Source of the DNA: Chthonomonadaceae bacterium
GTDB taxonomy: Bacteria; Armatimonadota; Fimbriimonadia; Fimbriimonadales; Fimbriimonadaceae
Assembly: GCA_015709495.1 (NCBI GenBank)
Contig: CP054189.1
Location: 2,790,001-2,854,000 of the forward strand
Direction: 5' to 3'
Length of the DNA: 64,000 nt
Numbering within the stretch: the stretch's first letter is position 1; each line of letters starts with the position of its first letter. Below the pieces are notes generated by a model. That model was not told the origin of the DNA. It was given only the letters and a program-made list of their open reading frames with translations, and made no database searches. This document shows, piece by piece, positions 25,530 through 33,466 of this stretch. A program made the translations under genes and the position numbers.

Positions 25530-25556
25530 GAGCGATATGAGATTCACTTATCGCTC
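25530..25556. promoter_or_regulatory. Operator palindrome 2 upstream of fic
   Basis: A second GAGCGATA-N11-TATCGCTC, centred 45 bp (about four helical turns) from the first, so a repressor could bind both on one face of the DNA. Between them, a TATCAT-like -10 on the minus strand (about 25513-25518) would be covered by a bound protein. Confidence 0.75.
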
Positions 25557-25595
25557 AGCGTGCTTGGGCTCCGCATTGATAAGGGAGGCGAGACA

Positions 25596-25740
25596 CTACC
25601 TCAACGTCTGCACTTCCACGCTCAGGACGCCGGGGAAGTGCTCGTTGATGGCGGACCAGTGGTCGCCGGAGTCCGCCGAGACGTAGACCTGGCCGCCTGT
25701 CGTGCCGAAATACACGCCGAAAGGGTCGAGGAAAACTGCC
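25596..25740 (-). pseudogene. 3'-terminal fragment of a BNR-repeat gene (second copy)
   Basis: About 48 codons open on the minus strand: [20 protein letters not shown], then [11 protein letters not shown] and LSVEVQTLR, ending in TAG. It matches the C-terminus of the intact gene at 26298 but differs at several codons (SADSGD for SPDGGD), so it comes from a diverged paralogue and not from a recent duplication. The upstream part is missing. Confidence 0.8.
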
Positions 25741-25789
25741 ATTCCAACCTGGCAAATTCAGCGCAAGGGAGGGGAAAGCTCGAATCGGA

Positions 25790-25993
25790 TTACTGGGGCG
25801 TGGCCTTGCCCATTCGAATCAAGAATCGGAGCGCCTCATTGACGGCCTCCGACGTTGGAAACACCTTCGCCACGTCCGGCGCGATCTCAACAGGCGTTCC
25901 CTTTGCTCTGCGCCCGGCCCCCCGTGCTACGACTGTGAGTTTGGAGAAGTCGTACTCGGGACGGAGGTCGTCGTCGCTAAATTTCTTCCTCAT
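25790..25993 (-). CDS. Antitoxin partner of a BrnT-type toxin
   Basis: 67 residues with the pattern common in DUF497-associated antitoxins (LRPEYDFSKL near the start, then GRRAKGTPVEIAPDVAKVFPTSEAVNEALRFL). It overlaps the toxin gene by 17 bases and follows it on the same strand, the usual toxin-first BrnT/BrnA order. Such antitoxins bind the toxin and, as a complex, repress the shared promoter. The DNA-binding fold cannot be assigned with certainty from this short chain. Confidence 0.75.
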   Translation of the reverse strand: MRKKFSDDDLRPEYDFSKLTVVARGAGRRAKGTPVEIAPDVAKVFPTSEAVNEALRFLIRMGKATPQ

Positions 25994-26252
25994 AGTGCAT
26001 CCGTTCTTTTCGGGTCGCCTCGCGGGCGCTGATCAACCGAATTGCGTGCTCTCTTTGAGTATACGAGACGATGAGCAGGCGGCGTTCGCTCGATTCGCCG
26101 AGAATGATGAACCGGGCTTCCTCAACCGAATGGTCGGGATCGGCGAAGATCAGATACAGCGGATCGCGAAAGACCGTCACCGCCTCGTCGAAGGAAACCC
26201 CATGCTTCTCGATATTGGCGCGCGCCTTGTCATCGTCCCATTCAAATGCCAC
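25977..26252 (-). CDS. brnT: BrnT-family (DUF497) ribonuclease toxin
   Basis: 91 residues, the full length for the family. The hallmark N-terminus FEWDDDKARANIEKHGVSFDEAVTVF is followed by the basic/aromatic core RFIILGESSERRLLIVSYTQREHAIRLISAREATRKER. BrnT toxins have a RelE-like fold and degrade RNA until neutralised by their antitoxin, encoded here immediately downstream with overlapping ends. The pair is flanked by the 3' end of the intact BNR gene and a fragment of a paralogue. Confidence 0.85.
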   Translation of the reverse strand: MAFEWDDDKARANIEKHGVSFDEAVTVFRDPLYLIFADPDHSVEEARFIILGESSERRLLIVSYTQREHAIRLISAREATRKERMHYEEEI

Positions 26253-26297
26253 GAAGCGATTATGGGCCCTCCGCTCGCCAATACGGCGCGGTCAGGC

Positions 26298-27461
26298 TTA
26301 CCTCAACGTCTGCACTTCCACGCTCAGGACGCCGGGGAAGTGTTCGTTGATGGCGGACCAGTGGTCGCCGCCGTCGGGGGAGCAGTAGACCTGGCCGCCT
26401 GTCGTGCCGAAGTAGATTCCGCAGTCGTCCATCTGGTCCACGGCCATCGCTTCCCGGAGAACATTGACGTAGCAATGGCTCTGGGGGAGGCCGTTCGTCA
26501 GCGCCTCGAAGTTGTTCCCGCCCGTTCGGCTGCGGTAGACGCGCAGCTTGCCGTCCGGCGGGACGTGCTCGGAATCGCTCTTGATGGGTACGACGTAGAT
26601 CGTCTCCGGCTCGTGGGCGTGGACATCTATCGGGAATCCAAAGTCGCTGGGAAGGCCGTCGCTCTTCTCGACCCATAGGTCTCCGGCGTTGTCCGAGACC
26701 ATGATGTCCCAGTGCTTCTGCATGTAGAGGCGGTCGGGATTTGAGGGGTGAAAGGCGATGCGGTGCACGCAGTGGCCGACCTCGGCCTCGGGCTCGGGCA
26801 TGAAGTTGGACTTCAGGCCTTTGTTGATCGGCTTCCAGGTCTCGGCGCCGTCGTCGGTGCGGAAGGCGCCCGCCGCGGAGATGGCGACGTACATGCGCTT
26901 GGGGTTCTTGGGGTCGATGAGGATCGTGTGCAGGCACATGCCGCCCGCGCCAGGCTGCCAATCCTTACCTGTCGTGTGCTTGCGCAGGCCACTCAGTTCG
27001 CTCCAGGTCTTGCCTGCGTCGCGAGTGATGAAGAGCGCCGCGTCCTCGACCCCGGCGTAGCAGACGTCCGGGTTATCCAGCGAGGGCTCCAGGTGCCACA
27101 CGCGTTTGAAGACCCAGGGGACCTCGGTGCCGTCGAAGGTCTTGTGGGTGCCGGCGACGCCGTCGTAGACGAATTTGTTGCTCTCGCCGCCGGGAAAGCC
27201 CCAATCGGTCATGCGTTCCTCTTCGGTGCTGCCGGGTGTGACCCAGGTCTTGCCGCCGTCGTCCGAGCGCTGCATCACCTGGCCGAACCAGGAGCTTGTC
27301 TGCGAGGCGTAGATTCGGTCCGGGTTCACGGGCGAGCCCTTCAGGTGGTAGACCTCCCAGCCCGTGAAGTGGGGACCTTCAATGTTCCAGTTCTTCCTGT
27401 CGTAGGAGGTGCAGATGAAGGCGCCCTTCTTGGTGCCGACGAGGACTCTGACTTTGCTCAT
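26298..27461 (-). CDS. BNR/WD40-like repeat protein (exo-alpha-sialidase-like beta-propeller)
   Basis: About 387 residues of repeated Asp-box motifs (SxDxGxTW type: [39 protein letters not shown]) that build a sialidase-like beta-propeller. No signal peptide is seen and the catalytic Arg triad of true sialidases is not evident, so the function is open. The start is ATG 27461 because TAAAGT lies 6 bases before it; ATG 27467 would add two residues. Three broken copies of its 3' part lie in the island to the left (17551, 23385, 25596). Confidence 0.8.
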   Translation of the reverse strand: MSKVRVLVGTKKGAFICTSYDRKNWNIEGPHFTGWEVYHLKGSPVNPDRIYASQTSSWFGQVMQRSDDGGKTWVTPGSTEEERMTDWGFPGGESNKFVYDGVAGTHKTFDGTEVPWVFKRVWHLEPSLDNPDVCYAGVEDAALFITRDAGKTWSELSGLRKHTTGKDWQPGAGGMCLHTILIDPKNPKRMYVAISAAGAFRTDDGAETWKPINKGLKSNFMPEPEAEVGHCVHRIAFHPSNPDRLYMQKHWDIMVSDNAGDLWVEKSDGLPSDFGFPIDVHAHEPETIYVVPIKSDSEHVPPDGKLRVYRSRTGGNNFEALTNGLPQSHCYVNVLREAMAVDQMDDCGIYFGTTGGQVYCSPDGGDHWSAINEHFPGVLSVEVQTLR

Positions 27462-27467
27462 GGGCAT

Positions 27468-27473
27468 ACTTTA
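27468..27473 (-). promoter_or_regulatory. -10 box TAAAGT, probable leaderless start
   Basis: On the minus strand TAAAGT is followed by 6 bases and the ATG at 27461 of the BNR-repeat gene. Confidence 0.4.
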
Positions 27474-27510
27474 CTCGTTGGTAGGGGATTGGGGGAAGGG
27501 GGCGCGCCGG

Positions 27511-29292
27511 TCAGAGCGGCAGGGGCTTGTCCAAGCCGGAGGCGAACTTGATTTGCTCGGGTTCCGCTTGCCACGCGCGGAGCAGATTGGCCGCGGCGGA
27601 GTCTCGCTGAAGCTCTATGCCGACGGCCACCCAGTAGACGGCCAGCGAAGCAAATATGAGGGTTGATGCGGCCGCCGGACGGGTTCGTGCGGGGACGAGG
27701 AGGAGTACGTAAGCTACAAGCAGCGTTCCCGGAACGATTGAAAGGAACTCAGGGGTCGCTCCAAAGAACGTGAGCAGAGCCAAGACCGCCAAGCCGAGGA
27801 TCGCAAGGACCCAGTAGAGGAATGGGCGGTTCGAATAAAGCACGAGGAGCAGTAGGCCGACCCCCGCGAGCATGGCGCCCCCCGCAATGTAGAAGTTCTC
27901 GGGGATTACGAGCGCCGGAATGAACAGGACCACCGCGATGCCAGCGATCCACCAAGGCGGAAGCGGAGCTTGGGGATCGCGGGCCCGAAGTCGATCGAGA
28001 AACAGGAGGAAGGCGACGAGGACCGCCAGCAGGATCAGCCAGGGGAGGGTCATGCTCAATTCGGCGTTCATCAGTAGTTCAGCCAAGAGTCGTCCCAATC
28101 CGCCGAGGACCGCGATCGCGCCCAGAACGGGTCCTGACGCCCGTGTGGGCATTCGCTTTCGGGTCCAGGCAACCACGACGAGCGCTGCAAAGACCGACAG
28201 GAACAGTACTGCGGCCATCCTCGATGGGTGCCATGTCTTGATAGAAAAAAGCACTGCGTACCGGCGGTCCTCTTTGCGGGAAGCATCGCGCGTAATGTCG
28301 GCAGCCGCGCCAGCGCGGTCGAACGCCGCCTGAGCCCATGTAGCGCTTCTCGCATCGCCTCTTGCCTTCAGGAAACTGATAAACTCACCGGGCCATTGTT
28401 CGCGACCATCGCCTTTGTAAGACCCGCCGGACAGGTAACGGTCGGGTGGAACCACGGCAAAGATCATATTGGATCGAGCGGCAACGAAGACGATAGGGGC
28501 GTTCGTTGTCCTTGCGAAAACGTACTGCTGGCGGATCACGGCGAGCTTGAGTTCTGTGTCGCTCGGATTCGCTTGGAGGACTCTCCGAAGGAAACCCTTG
28601 ATAAGTATGAGGTGTGGCATGGCCACCGACGACGATGCCAACCGGAAGCGGTTTCCGCCGAAGCCAAACCTCGCTTCGGCGGTCTTTATGACGGCTTCCG
28701 CTTCGCTTCCCGAGAAGTCGTCGAACCGATCGAGAAGGGATGCTTTGAGAAAGATCTTTTTGGGCATGTCGCCGTCGGTCAGGACTGCAAGCGCGGCCGC
28801 TTTCATGACGGGAAAGAACGCGTTGTCGGGATCGGCCTTCTCACCTCGCTCGCAAACTTCGACGAGGACTCGGGCCACATCGAGTTGATCCTGCGTAGGC
28901 GCCTTGCCTTCCGGGACCCACAAGGAACTCCTGCAAAGGCGCCTCACGAGGACGCCTTGAACCACGGGATCGTCTGGATATTTCGCCGCGTGCGCCTCCA
29001 GGAACTTCGTGGTCCGCTCGTTCGGCCCAACGTCTTTCCGCGACACGCGGCTATCTGGTAAGAGCCACGCCCACTCGTCCGCTTTGAGGTTGGCCGGCGC
29101 AGGGCTCGTGCGCCAGAGCTCCCCAATGTTGCCCGTGGAAAACTCAACGTACGGGTCGCCGGTGGGGTGACGGGTAATCAGGGCTCTGAATTGATCCGCC
29201 AGGACCCAGCGGGTCGAGGGAAGCGCGCCGAGAACGATCATCGACCCCGCGGCGACCCCAACGGCAGCTAGAAGGGGATTCAGCTTGGCCAT
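27511..29292 (-). CDS. Large polytopic membrane protein linked to an ECF sigma locus
   Basis: 593 residues. There is one N-terminal membrane helix (about 5-28), then a soluble extracytoplasmic region of about 330 residues with helical, TPR-like stretches (HAAKYPDDPVVQGVLVRRL). The C-terminal half has about eight to ten hydrophobic helices (from about 355 to 575). No enzyme motif is recognised. Its start lies 13 bases inside the preceding putative anti-sigma gene, so the three genes sigma, anti-sigma and membrane protein form one transcription unit read leftward. A sensing or target role for the sigma system is an inference. Confidence 0.7.
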   Translation of the reverse strand: MAKLNPLLAAVGVAAGSMIVLGALPSTRWVLADQFRALITRHPTGDPYVEFSTGNIGELWRTSPAPANLKADEWAWLLPDSRVSRKDVGPNERTTKFLEAHAAKYPDDPVVQGVLVRRLCRSSLWVPEGKAPTQDQLDVARVLVEVCERGEKADPDNAFFPVMKAAALAVLTDGDMPKKIFLKASLLDRFDDFSGSEAEAVIKTAEARFGFGGNRFRLASSSVAMPHLILIKGFLRRVLQANPSDTELKLAVIRQQYVFARTTNAPIVFVAARSNMIFAVVPPDRYLSGGSYKGDGREQWPGEFISFLKARGDARSATWAQAAFDRAGAAADITRDASRKEDRRYAVLFSIKTWHPSRMAAVLFLSVFAALVVVAWTRKRMPTRASGPVLGAIAVLGGLGRLLAELLMNAELSMTLPWLILLAVLVAFLLFLDRLRARDPQAPLPPWWIAGIAVVLFIPALVIPENFYIAGGAMLAGVGLLLLVLYSNRPFLYWVLAILGLAVLALLTFFGATPEFLSIVPGTLLVAYVLLLVPARTRPAAASTLIFASLAVYWVAVGIELQRDSAAANLLRAWQAEPEQIKFASGLDKPLPL

Positions 29293-29600
29293 ACTTCGCT
29301 CTCCTTCGACTTCGAAGTTGGCTCTGCGTATTGGGTTTCTTCGGGCCAGTCGAGTCCGGCTCGCTTGGCGCTGATCTCAAGCAGTGGCGCGAGGTTGGGA
29401 TTGGGGGATACGGGAAGAGCGTAGAGCGCGACGACGATCAGCGCCGCGGTCGCTGCCGCCCCCGCGCCCATGGCCCAGAGAAAGCCGACCAGCGACTCAC
29501 GAACTCGGTCCATGACCGATTGGACGCCGAGCGTAGCGGGTGGGAGGGCCTCGTCGCAGGCATCGTAGTAGCGCGACAACTCCTTCATAGGGTCGTTCAT
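29280..29600 (-). CDS. Putative anti-sigma factor (single-pass membrane protein)
   Basis: 106 residues. A short cytoplasmic N-terminal part (MNDPMKELSRYYDACDEALPPATLGVQSVMDRV) precedes one membrane helix (about 42-65, FLWAMGAGAAATAALIVVALYAL) and a short outer tail. The layout and its position directly after an ECF sigma gene, with an ATGA overlap, suggest an anti-sigma factor, although no zinc-binding HxxxCxxC motif is present. The ATG at 29600 is chosen because GGAGG lies 5 bases before it. Confidence 0.6.
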   Translation of the reverse strand: MNDPMKELSRYYDACDEALPPATLGVQSVMDRVRESLVGFLWAMGAGAAATAALIVVALYALPVSPNPNLAPLLEISAKRAGLDWPEETQYAEPTSKSKESEVWPS

Positions 29601-30118
29601 TGGGCCTCCTCCCACTTCTTTCGAAACGCGGACTTCGCCGCGTGGAGTCGGGACGCGACCGTTCCTTCGGGGATGTCCAGCAGATGGGCGGTCTCGGCAT
29701 AGGAATAGCCCGCTCCGAGCGCAAGGGCGAGGAGGGCGCGTTGTTCCGGCTTCAGCTTACGCAGCGTCAATCGAACCTGGAGCGACGCTCCGAGGTCGGG
29801 GTCGGAGGCGGCTGGTTGTTCGGGAACGACCCGACTCTCACGAGCGCGCTGATCGAGCGCGGCGCGCACGAGAGTCTTCTTGAACCAGCCGTCGGCTGCT
29901 TCTACGGAACGTAGCGACCCTCGGGAGCGGTGGGCTCGGATGAGGGCCTCTTGGACGGCGTCGGCCGCAGCATCGGGGCAGCCAGTGATTTTCAGCGCGA
30001 GGCGGTATCCCCAGACGCGCCACCGGTCGATCGAGGCAAGCACGAGGTCGGCGGACCCGCGTTCTTCCCGCGCAAACCTCACGACGCGTGCTGCACAACC
30101 GATTTCTCTCATCCTCAT
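29597..30118 (-). CDS. ECF-type RNA polymerase sigma factor
   Basis: 173 residues with sigma region 2 (about 25-85: WRVWGYRLALKITGCPDAAADAVQEALIRAH) and region 4 (about 110-165: LRKLKPEQRALLALALGAGY, then SYAETAHLLDIPEGTVASRL and HAAKSAFRK). Regions 1 and 3 are absent, as in extracytoplasmic-function sigma factors. It would direct RNA polymerase to a specialised regulon. The neighbouring downstream genes encode a likely anti-sigma and a large membrane protein. A second ATG six bases in is possible. Confidence 0.88.
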   Translation of the reverse strand: MRMREIGCAARVVRFAREERGSADLVLASIDRWRVWGYRLALKITGCPDAAADAVQEALIRAHRSRGSLRSVEAADGWFKKTLVRAALDQRARESRVVPEQPAASDPDLGASLQVRLTLRKLKPEQRALLALALGAGYSYAETAHLLDIPEGTVASRLHAAKSAFRKKWEEAQ

Positions 30119-30304
30119 GGATAAGGACTCGCATCTATGCCAAATCCTTCAGAAGACTTGCCGATTTGTCAGGTCACCTGCCCTCCAGCGGCGCTCGGGA
30201 CTGCTTGAAGACGCCCGGGTTCTTTCTGGGAATTGTCACAAAAGAGCGGTTCGGGATCAACCTGTTATGTAAGGCCCTCAATACGCCTCCTTGGAGCAAC
30301 TGAC

Positions 30305-30994
30305 ATGAAATACCCCGACCCATTCCGAACCGTGGGCTTCGCCTGCGTGGCAGGAACGACAATCCTAGCGCTCACCGTGCAAGCTCATGCCCAATACATC
30401 GCCAATTCGCGCGTCTTCCCGCCTACGGGCGCAAGCTACGTGCCGATGACCCCTGCGGACACGATGATCCACTTTGGCTCGACGCCCACGAAGATCCGCA
30501 ACCTTCATTGGACGAACGGCAGCGGCGGCCGCATACCGGAGCCTCCGGGAACGCCTTACATGATCGATTCGTTCTTTGACATTTGGACCGAGATTTCGTT
30601 CGATGGCGGCGCGAATTGGTTCCCTTCGCAGCACACCGGCACTACGGTCGTTATTCGCGGCACTGCGCAACCTCCGGTGGGTAGCGTTGAGGTCATTCAA
30701 ACAGAGATGCTGATGATGGATCTCCAGGGCGTCGCGTTTTCCGGATGCAATCTCCGGTTGTCTCAGACGATGCTGAGTCCTGGGCAAACGACGCTGACGG
30801 ACATCGGAGGCGGACAGTACCACATCGACAGCTTTTTTGACGTGTTTACCGAAATCTCCTTGGACAATGGCGCAACTTGGACGCACTCTTCGAACAGCGT
30901 CCGGTTGGGGATTATGCCGGAGCCCGCGACGCTCGCTTCGCTGGGCGTCGGCTTCCTGTGTCTGATTCGCAACCGGCGGAAGTCGAAGCGCTAA
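30305..30994 (+). CDS. PEP-CTERM-sorted secreted protein
   Basis: 229 residues. A signal peptide (hydrophobic about 11-30, ending AHAQ) precedes a beta-rich body with two similar halves: each has an IDSFFD(I/V)(W/F)TEIS motif, and the SLDNGATWT and SFDGGANWF stretches echo each other. The C-terminus MPEPATLASLGVGFLCLIRN is followed by a basic tail, a typical PEP-CTERM signal (PEP, membrane helix, Arg/Lys) recognised by exosortase and probably lost during export. The start ATG has TTGGAG before it. No catalytic motif is seen; surface or matrix roles are typical of the class. Confidence 0.85.
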   Translation: MKYPDPFRTVGFACVAGTTILALTVQAHAQYIANSRVFPPTGASYVPMTPADTMIHFGSTPTKIRNLHWTNGSGGRIPEPPGTPYMIDSFFDIWTEISFDGGANWFPSQHTGTTVVIRGTAQPPVGSVEVIQTEMLMMDLQGVAFSGCNLRLSQTMLSPGQTTLTDIGGGQYHIDSFFDVFTEISLDNGATWTHSSNSVRLGIMPEPATLASLGVGFLCLIRNRRKSKR

Positions 30995-31011
30995 TCTTCG
31001 CCCTAGCGCCG

Positions 31012-31047
31012 GAAAAGGCCCGCATCGAAAACGATGGGGGTCTTTTC
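31012..31047. terminator. Bidirectional intrinsic terminator
   Basis: GAAAAGGCCCGCATCG (31012-31027) pairs with CGATGGGGGTCTTTTC (31032-31047) around an AAAA loop, with one mismatch and one G-T pair. The A-run and T-run arms serve both directions. It separates the convergent PEP-CTERM gene and the CBM9-like gene. Confidence 0.8.
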
Positions 31048-31059
31048 GTTTGCGTATCT

Positions 31060-32301
31060 TTAATCAACGGTCAGCCAAAGCGTCTGTTCGATCGTGCGAT
31101 CGCCGAGGTCGGCTCGAAACACGAGGGGAAACGTGCCTTTGGCTCCGGGAGGAACCACAAGCTGGAGCACTCGCCTGGCGGCAGCGCCCATCCCACGCAA
31201 GCTAAAGTTGCGATCTCCGCCCTCTTCCGCCCTCCAGCCCGACGGAGTCAAGACCGCGTACATCCCTCGAACGACTTCCGGGGAAAACGTCCGGACATAG
31301 AACGGGAGCCGAATGCGCTGCTCCGTATCGCGAGACGGAACGACGTTGGGCTGAACCCAATCGAACTCGGCAATGGCTGCGATCCGGTAGCTAACGTGGG
31401 CTTCTGCGCTGTCGCCCGAACTCGATTGGAGCCGGACGCGGGCGATGCGATAGCCTGGGAGGGCCGGTGGGACGATGGGCGTTTTGTAGTCCACAAACGC
31501 TCGATTCTTGTTGTCCCATAGCGGAAAAGGCGTATTGAGCAGTGCGAGGTTGGTCGAGTTCAAACCGACTCCGTCTACCACCGCCCGGCGGATTCCTAGG
31601 GCTTCGGAGCCTTCAAAGGTGAATCGAATCCACACTTCGCCGCCGACTCCCATCACGGGCGTGTTCACCTCGTAGCTAACTTTGAGGCCCTCGAGCGGGG
31701 TCGCCAGCCTGCGGTCGGTGAACCGAACGGGGGTCAGCGTTCGGGGCAAGTAGGCTGGATAGTCGTCTTCGACGAAGGGGACTCCGTCAGCCCGAATCCC
31801 GAGGGTCCCCTTGTTACGGGCTGGGAGTCTTCCGGAGCCGGGGTCGATGAGGGTTACCTCGACCGACCAGAGTTCGCCCGATTGCGCGCCGGCAACGACC
31901 AGGGCCTTCTCGAATCCCGGCGCGGGCTTCCACACAGGGCCCGTCGCAGGGGTCGCGTCGAGCCAGCGAAGGCGGGCCGTGGCTCTACCTCCGTCCCACC
32001 TCAGCCGAACCTCCAAGTTATCGTCTCCGCGGAGCCAGCCGTCATTGGCCATATCGAGGGAAAACACGATCTCGCGCCCAAAGGGGCTTGTGGCGGCCAA
32101 ATGCAGTACGCCCGGTTCCCATTGAAGGTACGAGACCGCTCCTCCGGCATCGCCAAGCGAGTCCCACTCGGCCATTTCGAGGACCCCGTCGACGAAAGGA
32201 GTGAGCATCAGCCTCTCGGGGGTTTCGATTGCGAACGGAGTCGCAAAGGTCTCCTGTCCAACGGAGCTTACCGCAGCAAGCAAAACAAGCGTAGCCAGCA
32301 T
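31060..32301 (-). CDS. Secreted protein with CBM9-like N-terminal domain
   Basis: 413 residues from ATG 32301, which begins a signal peptide (MLATLVLLAAVSSVGQ). Residues about 25-180 resemble carbohydrate-binding module 9/DOMON-like domains (FVDGVLEMAEWDSL, REIVFSLDMANDGWLRGDDN, WSVEVTLI). The rest is beta-rich, with no enzyme motif recognised. It may bind sugars or act as an accessory surface protein. It shares a terminator with the convergent PEP-CTERM gene. An upstream in-frame ATG (32337) would put charged residues before the signal peptide, so it was not chosen. Confidence 0.6.
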   Translation of the reverse strand: MLATLVLLAAVSSVGQETFATPFAIETPERLMLTPFVDGVLEMAEWDSLGDAGGAVSYLQWEPGVLHLAATSPFGREIVFSLDMANDGWLRGDDNLEVRLRWDGGRATARLRWLDATPATGPVWKPAPGFEKALVVAGAQSGELWSVEVTLIDPGSGRLPARNKGTLGIRADGVPFVEDDYPAYLPRTLTPVRFTDRRLATPLEGLKVSYEVNTPVMGVGGEVWIRFTFEGSEALGIRRAVVDGVGLNSTNLALLNTPFPLWDNKNRAFVDYKTPIVPPALPGYRIARVRLQSSSGDSAEAHVSYRIAAIAEFDWVQPNVVPSRDTEQRIRLPFYVRTFSPEVVRGMYAVLTPSGWRAEEGGDRNFSLRGMGAAARRVLQLVVPPGAKGTFPLVFRADLGDRTIEQTLWLTVD

Positions 32302-32369
32302 CTCGTCGTAAGGACGGTTCGGAACTGTAGATCGCACCCTGCGAATGAGGCTACGGGACCCTTGGCCGG

Positions 32370-33020
32370 TCAGATAGCGGCGAACCTCGCGACGACCTCA
32401 TCGAGCATCGCTTCGGTGAGCTTCCCGGTGAAGGTGTTTTGCTGGCTGGGGTGGAAACTGGCGAGGCAGACTCCCAATCCCTCGACCTGGGCCTCGACCC
32501 CGTGAGCAAACTTGGCGGGAGGCCTTCGACCAAGGGTTCGGAAGAGTTCCTTCCAACTCAGGCTCCCCAAACAGAGAACCGCTCGCCAGCTTTGAGTAGC
32601 GAGCAATTCCGCGAGAAACGGGCGGCAATTCTCGATTTCCGAAGGAAGAGGCTTATTGCCGGGCGGGGCGCAGTGCGCGATTGCTGTAATGAGAACTCCC
32701 TTGAGCCGCAGGCCGTCCGCCGTGTCGTCGCTGGTGGGTTGGTTGGCAAGGCCGGCGCGATGAAGGGCGCGGTAAAGCCAATCCCCCGACCTGTCGCCCG
32801 TGAACATTCGCCCGGTACGGTTTGCGCCGTGCGCCGCGGGCGCAAGTCCTACGATCAGCTTGGTTGCTTGGGGGTCGCCGAAATTCGGTACGGGCCGAGC
32901 CCAGTACTCCCAATCCCGAAAGCTCGCCCGCTTTTCTTGCCCCACTAGCTCTCGCCATTCGACGAGCCTTGGGCAATTCCGGCAACTCTCGATCCTCTCG
33001 TTCAGTCTTTCCGACGGCAC
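32370..33020 (-). CDS. Family 5 (UdgB-type) uracil-DNA glycosylase
   Basis: 216 residues from GTG 33020. An N-terminal Fe-S cysteine pair (SCRNCPRL) and further cysteines bind a 4Fe-4S cluster. Motif 1 is GLAPAAHGANRTGRMFTGDRSG, which in UdgB lacks the usual catalytic Asp/Asn (GLAPA.HG). Motif 3 is HPSQQNTFTGKLT. These features mark family 5 UDGs, which remove uracil and hypoxanthine from DNA as the first step of base excision repair. No partner gene is adjacent. Confidence 0.88.
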   Translation of the reverse strand: MPSERLNERIESCRNCPRLVEWRELVGQEKRASFRDWEYWARPVPNFGDPQATKLIVGLAPAAHGANRTGRMFTGDRSGDWLYRALHRAGLANQPTSDDTADGLRLKGVLITAIAHCAPPGNKPLPSEIENCRPFLAELLATQSWRAVLCLGSLSWKELFRTLGRRPPAKFAHGVEAQVEGLGVCLASFHPSQQNTFTGKLTEAMLDEVVARFAAI

Positions 33021-33101
33021 GTCTCATTGTGGACTTTCCATCGAATAATGGCGCGACTGCGGGCAATCGGCTCCGATCAAACGTTGTTAGATGTAAGGAA
33101 G

Positions 33102-33425
33102 ATGCCGATCTACGAGTACGAACCGCTGGACCGGGACTGCCTGATGTGTTCGGGACGCGTCGAGGTAATTCAAGGCATTTCGGACCCGCCACTGGTCTAC
33201 TGCCCGTACTGCGGGTTGAGGGTCAAGAGGGTGATCAGCAAGGCGTCGATCGCAGTTTCCAAGAAAGTCGATCCTGAAAAGGCCGCCGAACGCGGGTTTT
33301 CGACGTTTCGGCGAGTTGGGAAGGGTGCTTGGGAGAAGGTCGCCGGTCCCGGAGATTCCGACTCGCCCCCGCCCACCGACGCTCCGAAAGACGGCGTGAT
33401 CGACGTTTCCCAGCTCGATGACTGA
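33102..33425 (+). CDS. FmdB-like zinc-ribbon protein
   Basis: 107 residues with the FmdB-type start MPIYEYEPLDRDC and two Cys pairs (CLMC and CPYC) forming a small zinc ribbon, followed by VKRVISKASIAVSKK and a charged tail. FmdB-like proteins are proposed regulators, but the biochemical role is unknown. The ATG at 33102 begins the conserved motif and has AAGGA just upstream. It is divergent from the glycosylase gene and convergent with the SDR gene. Confidence 0.8.
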   Translation: MPIYEYEPLDRDCLMCSGRVEVIQGISDPPLVYCPYCGLRVKRVISKASIAVSKKVDPEKAAERGFSTFRRVGKGAWEKVAGPGDSDSPPPTDAPKDGVIDVSQLDD

Positions 33426-33466
33426 ATCGGTAAGATCGCGCTCGATCTACCCTCGTCCCGGTTAGT

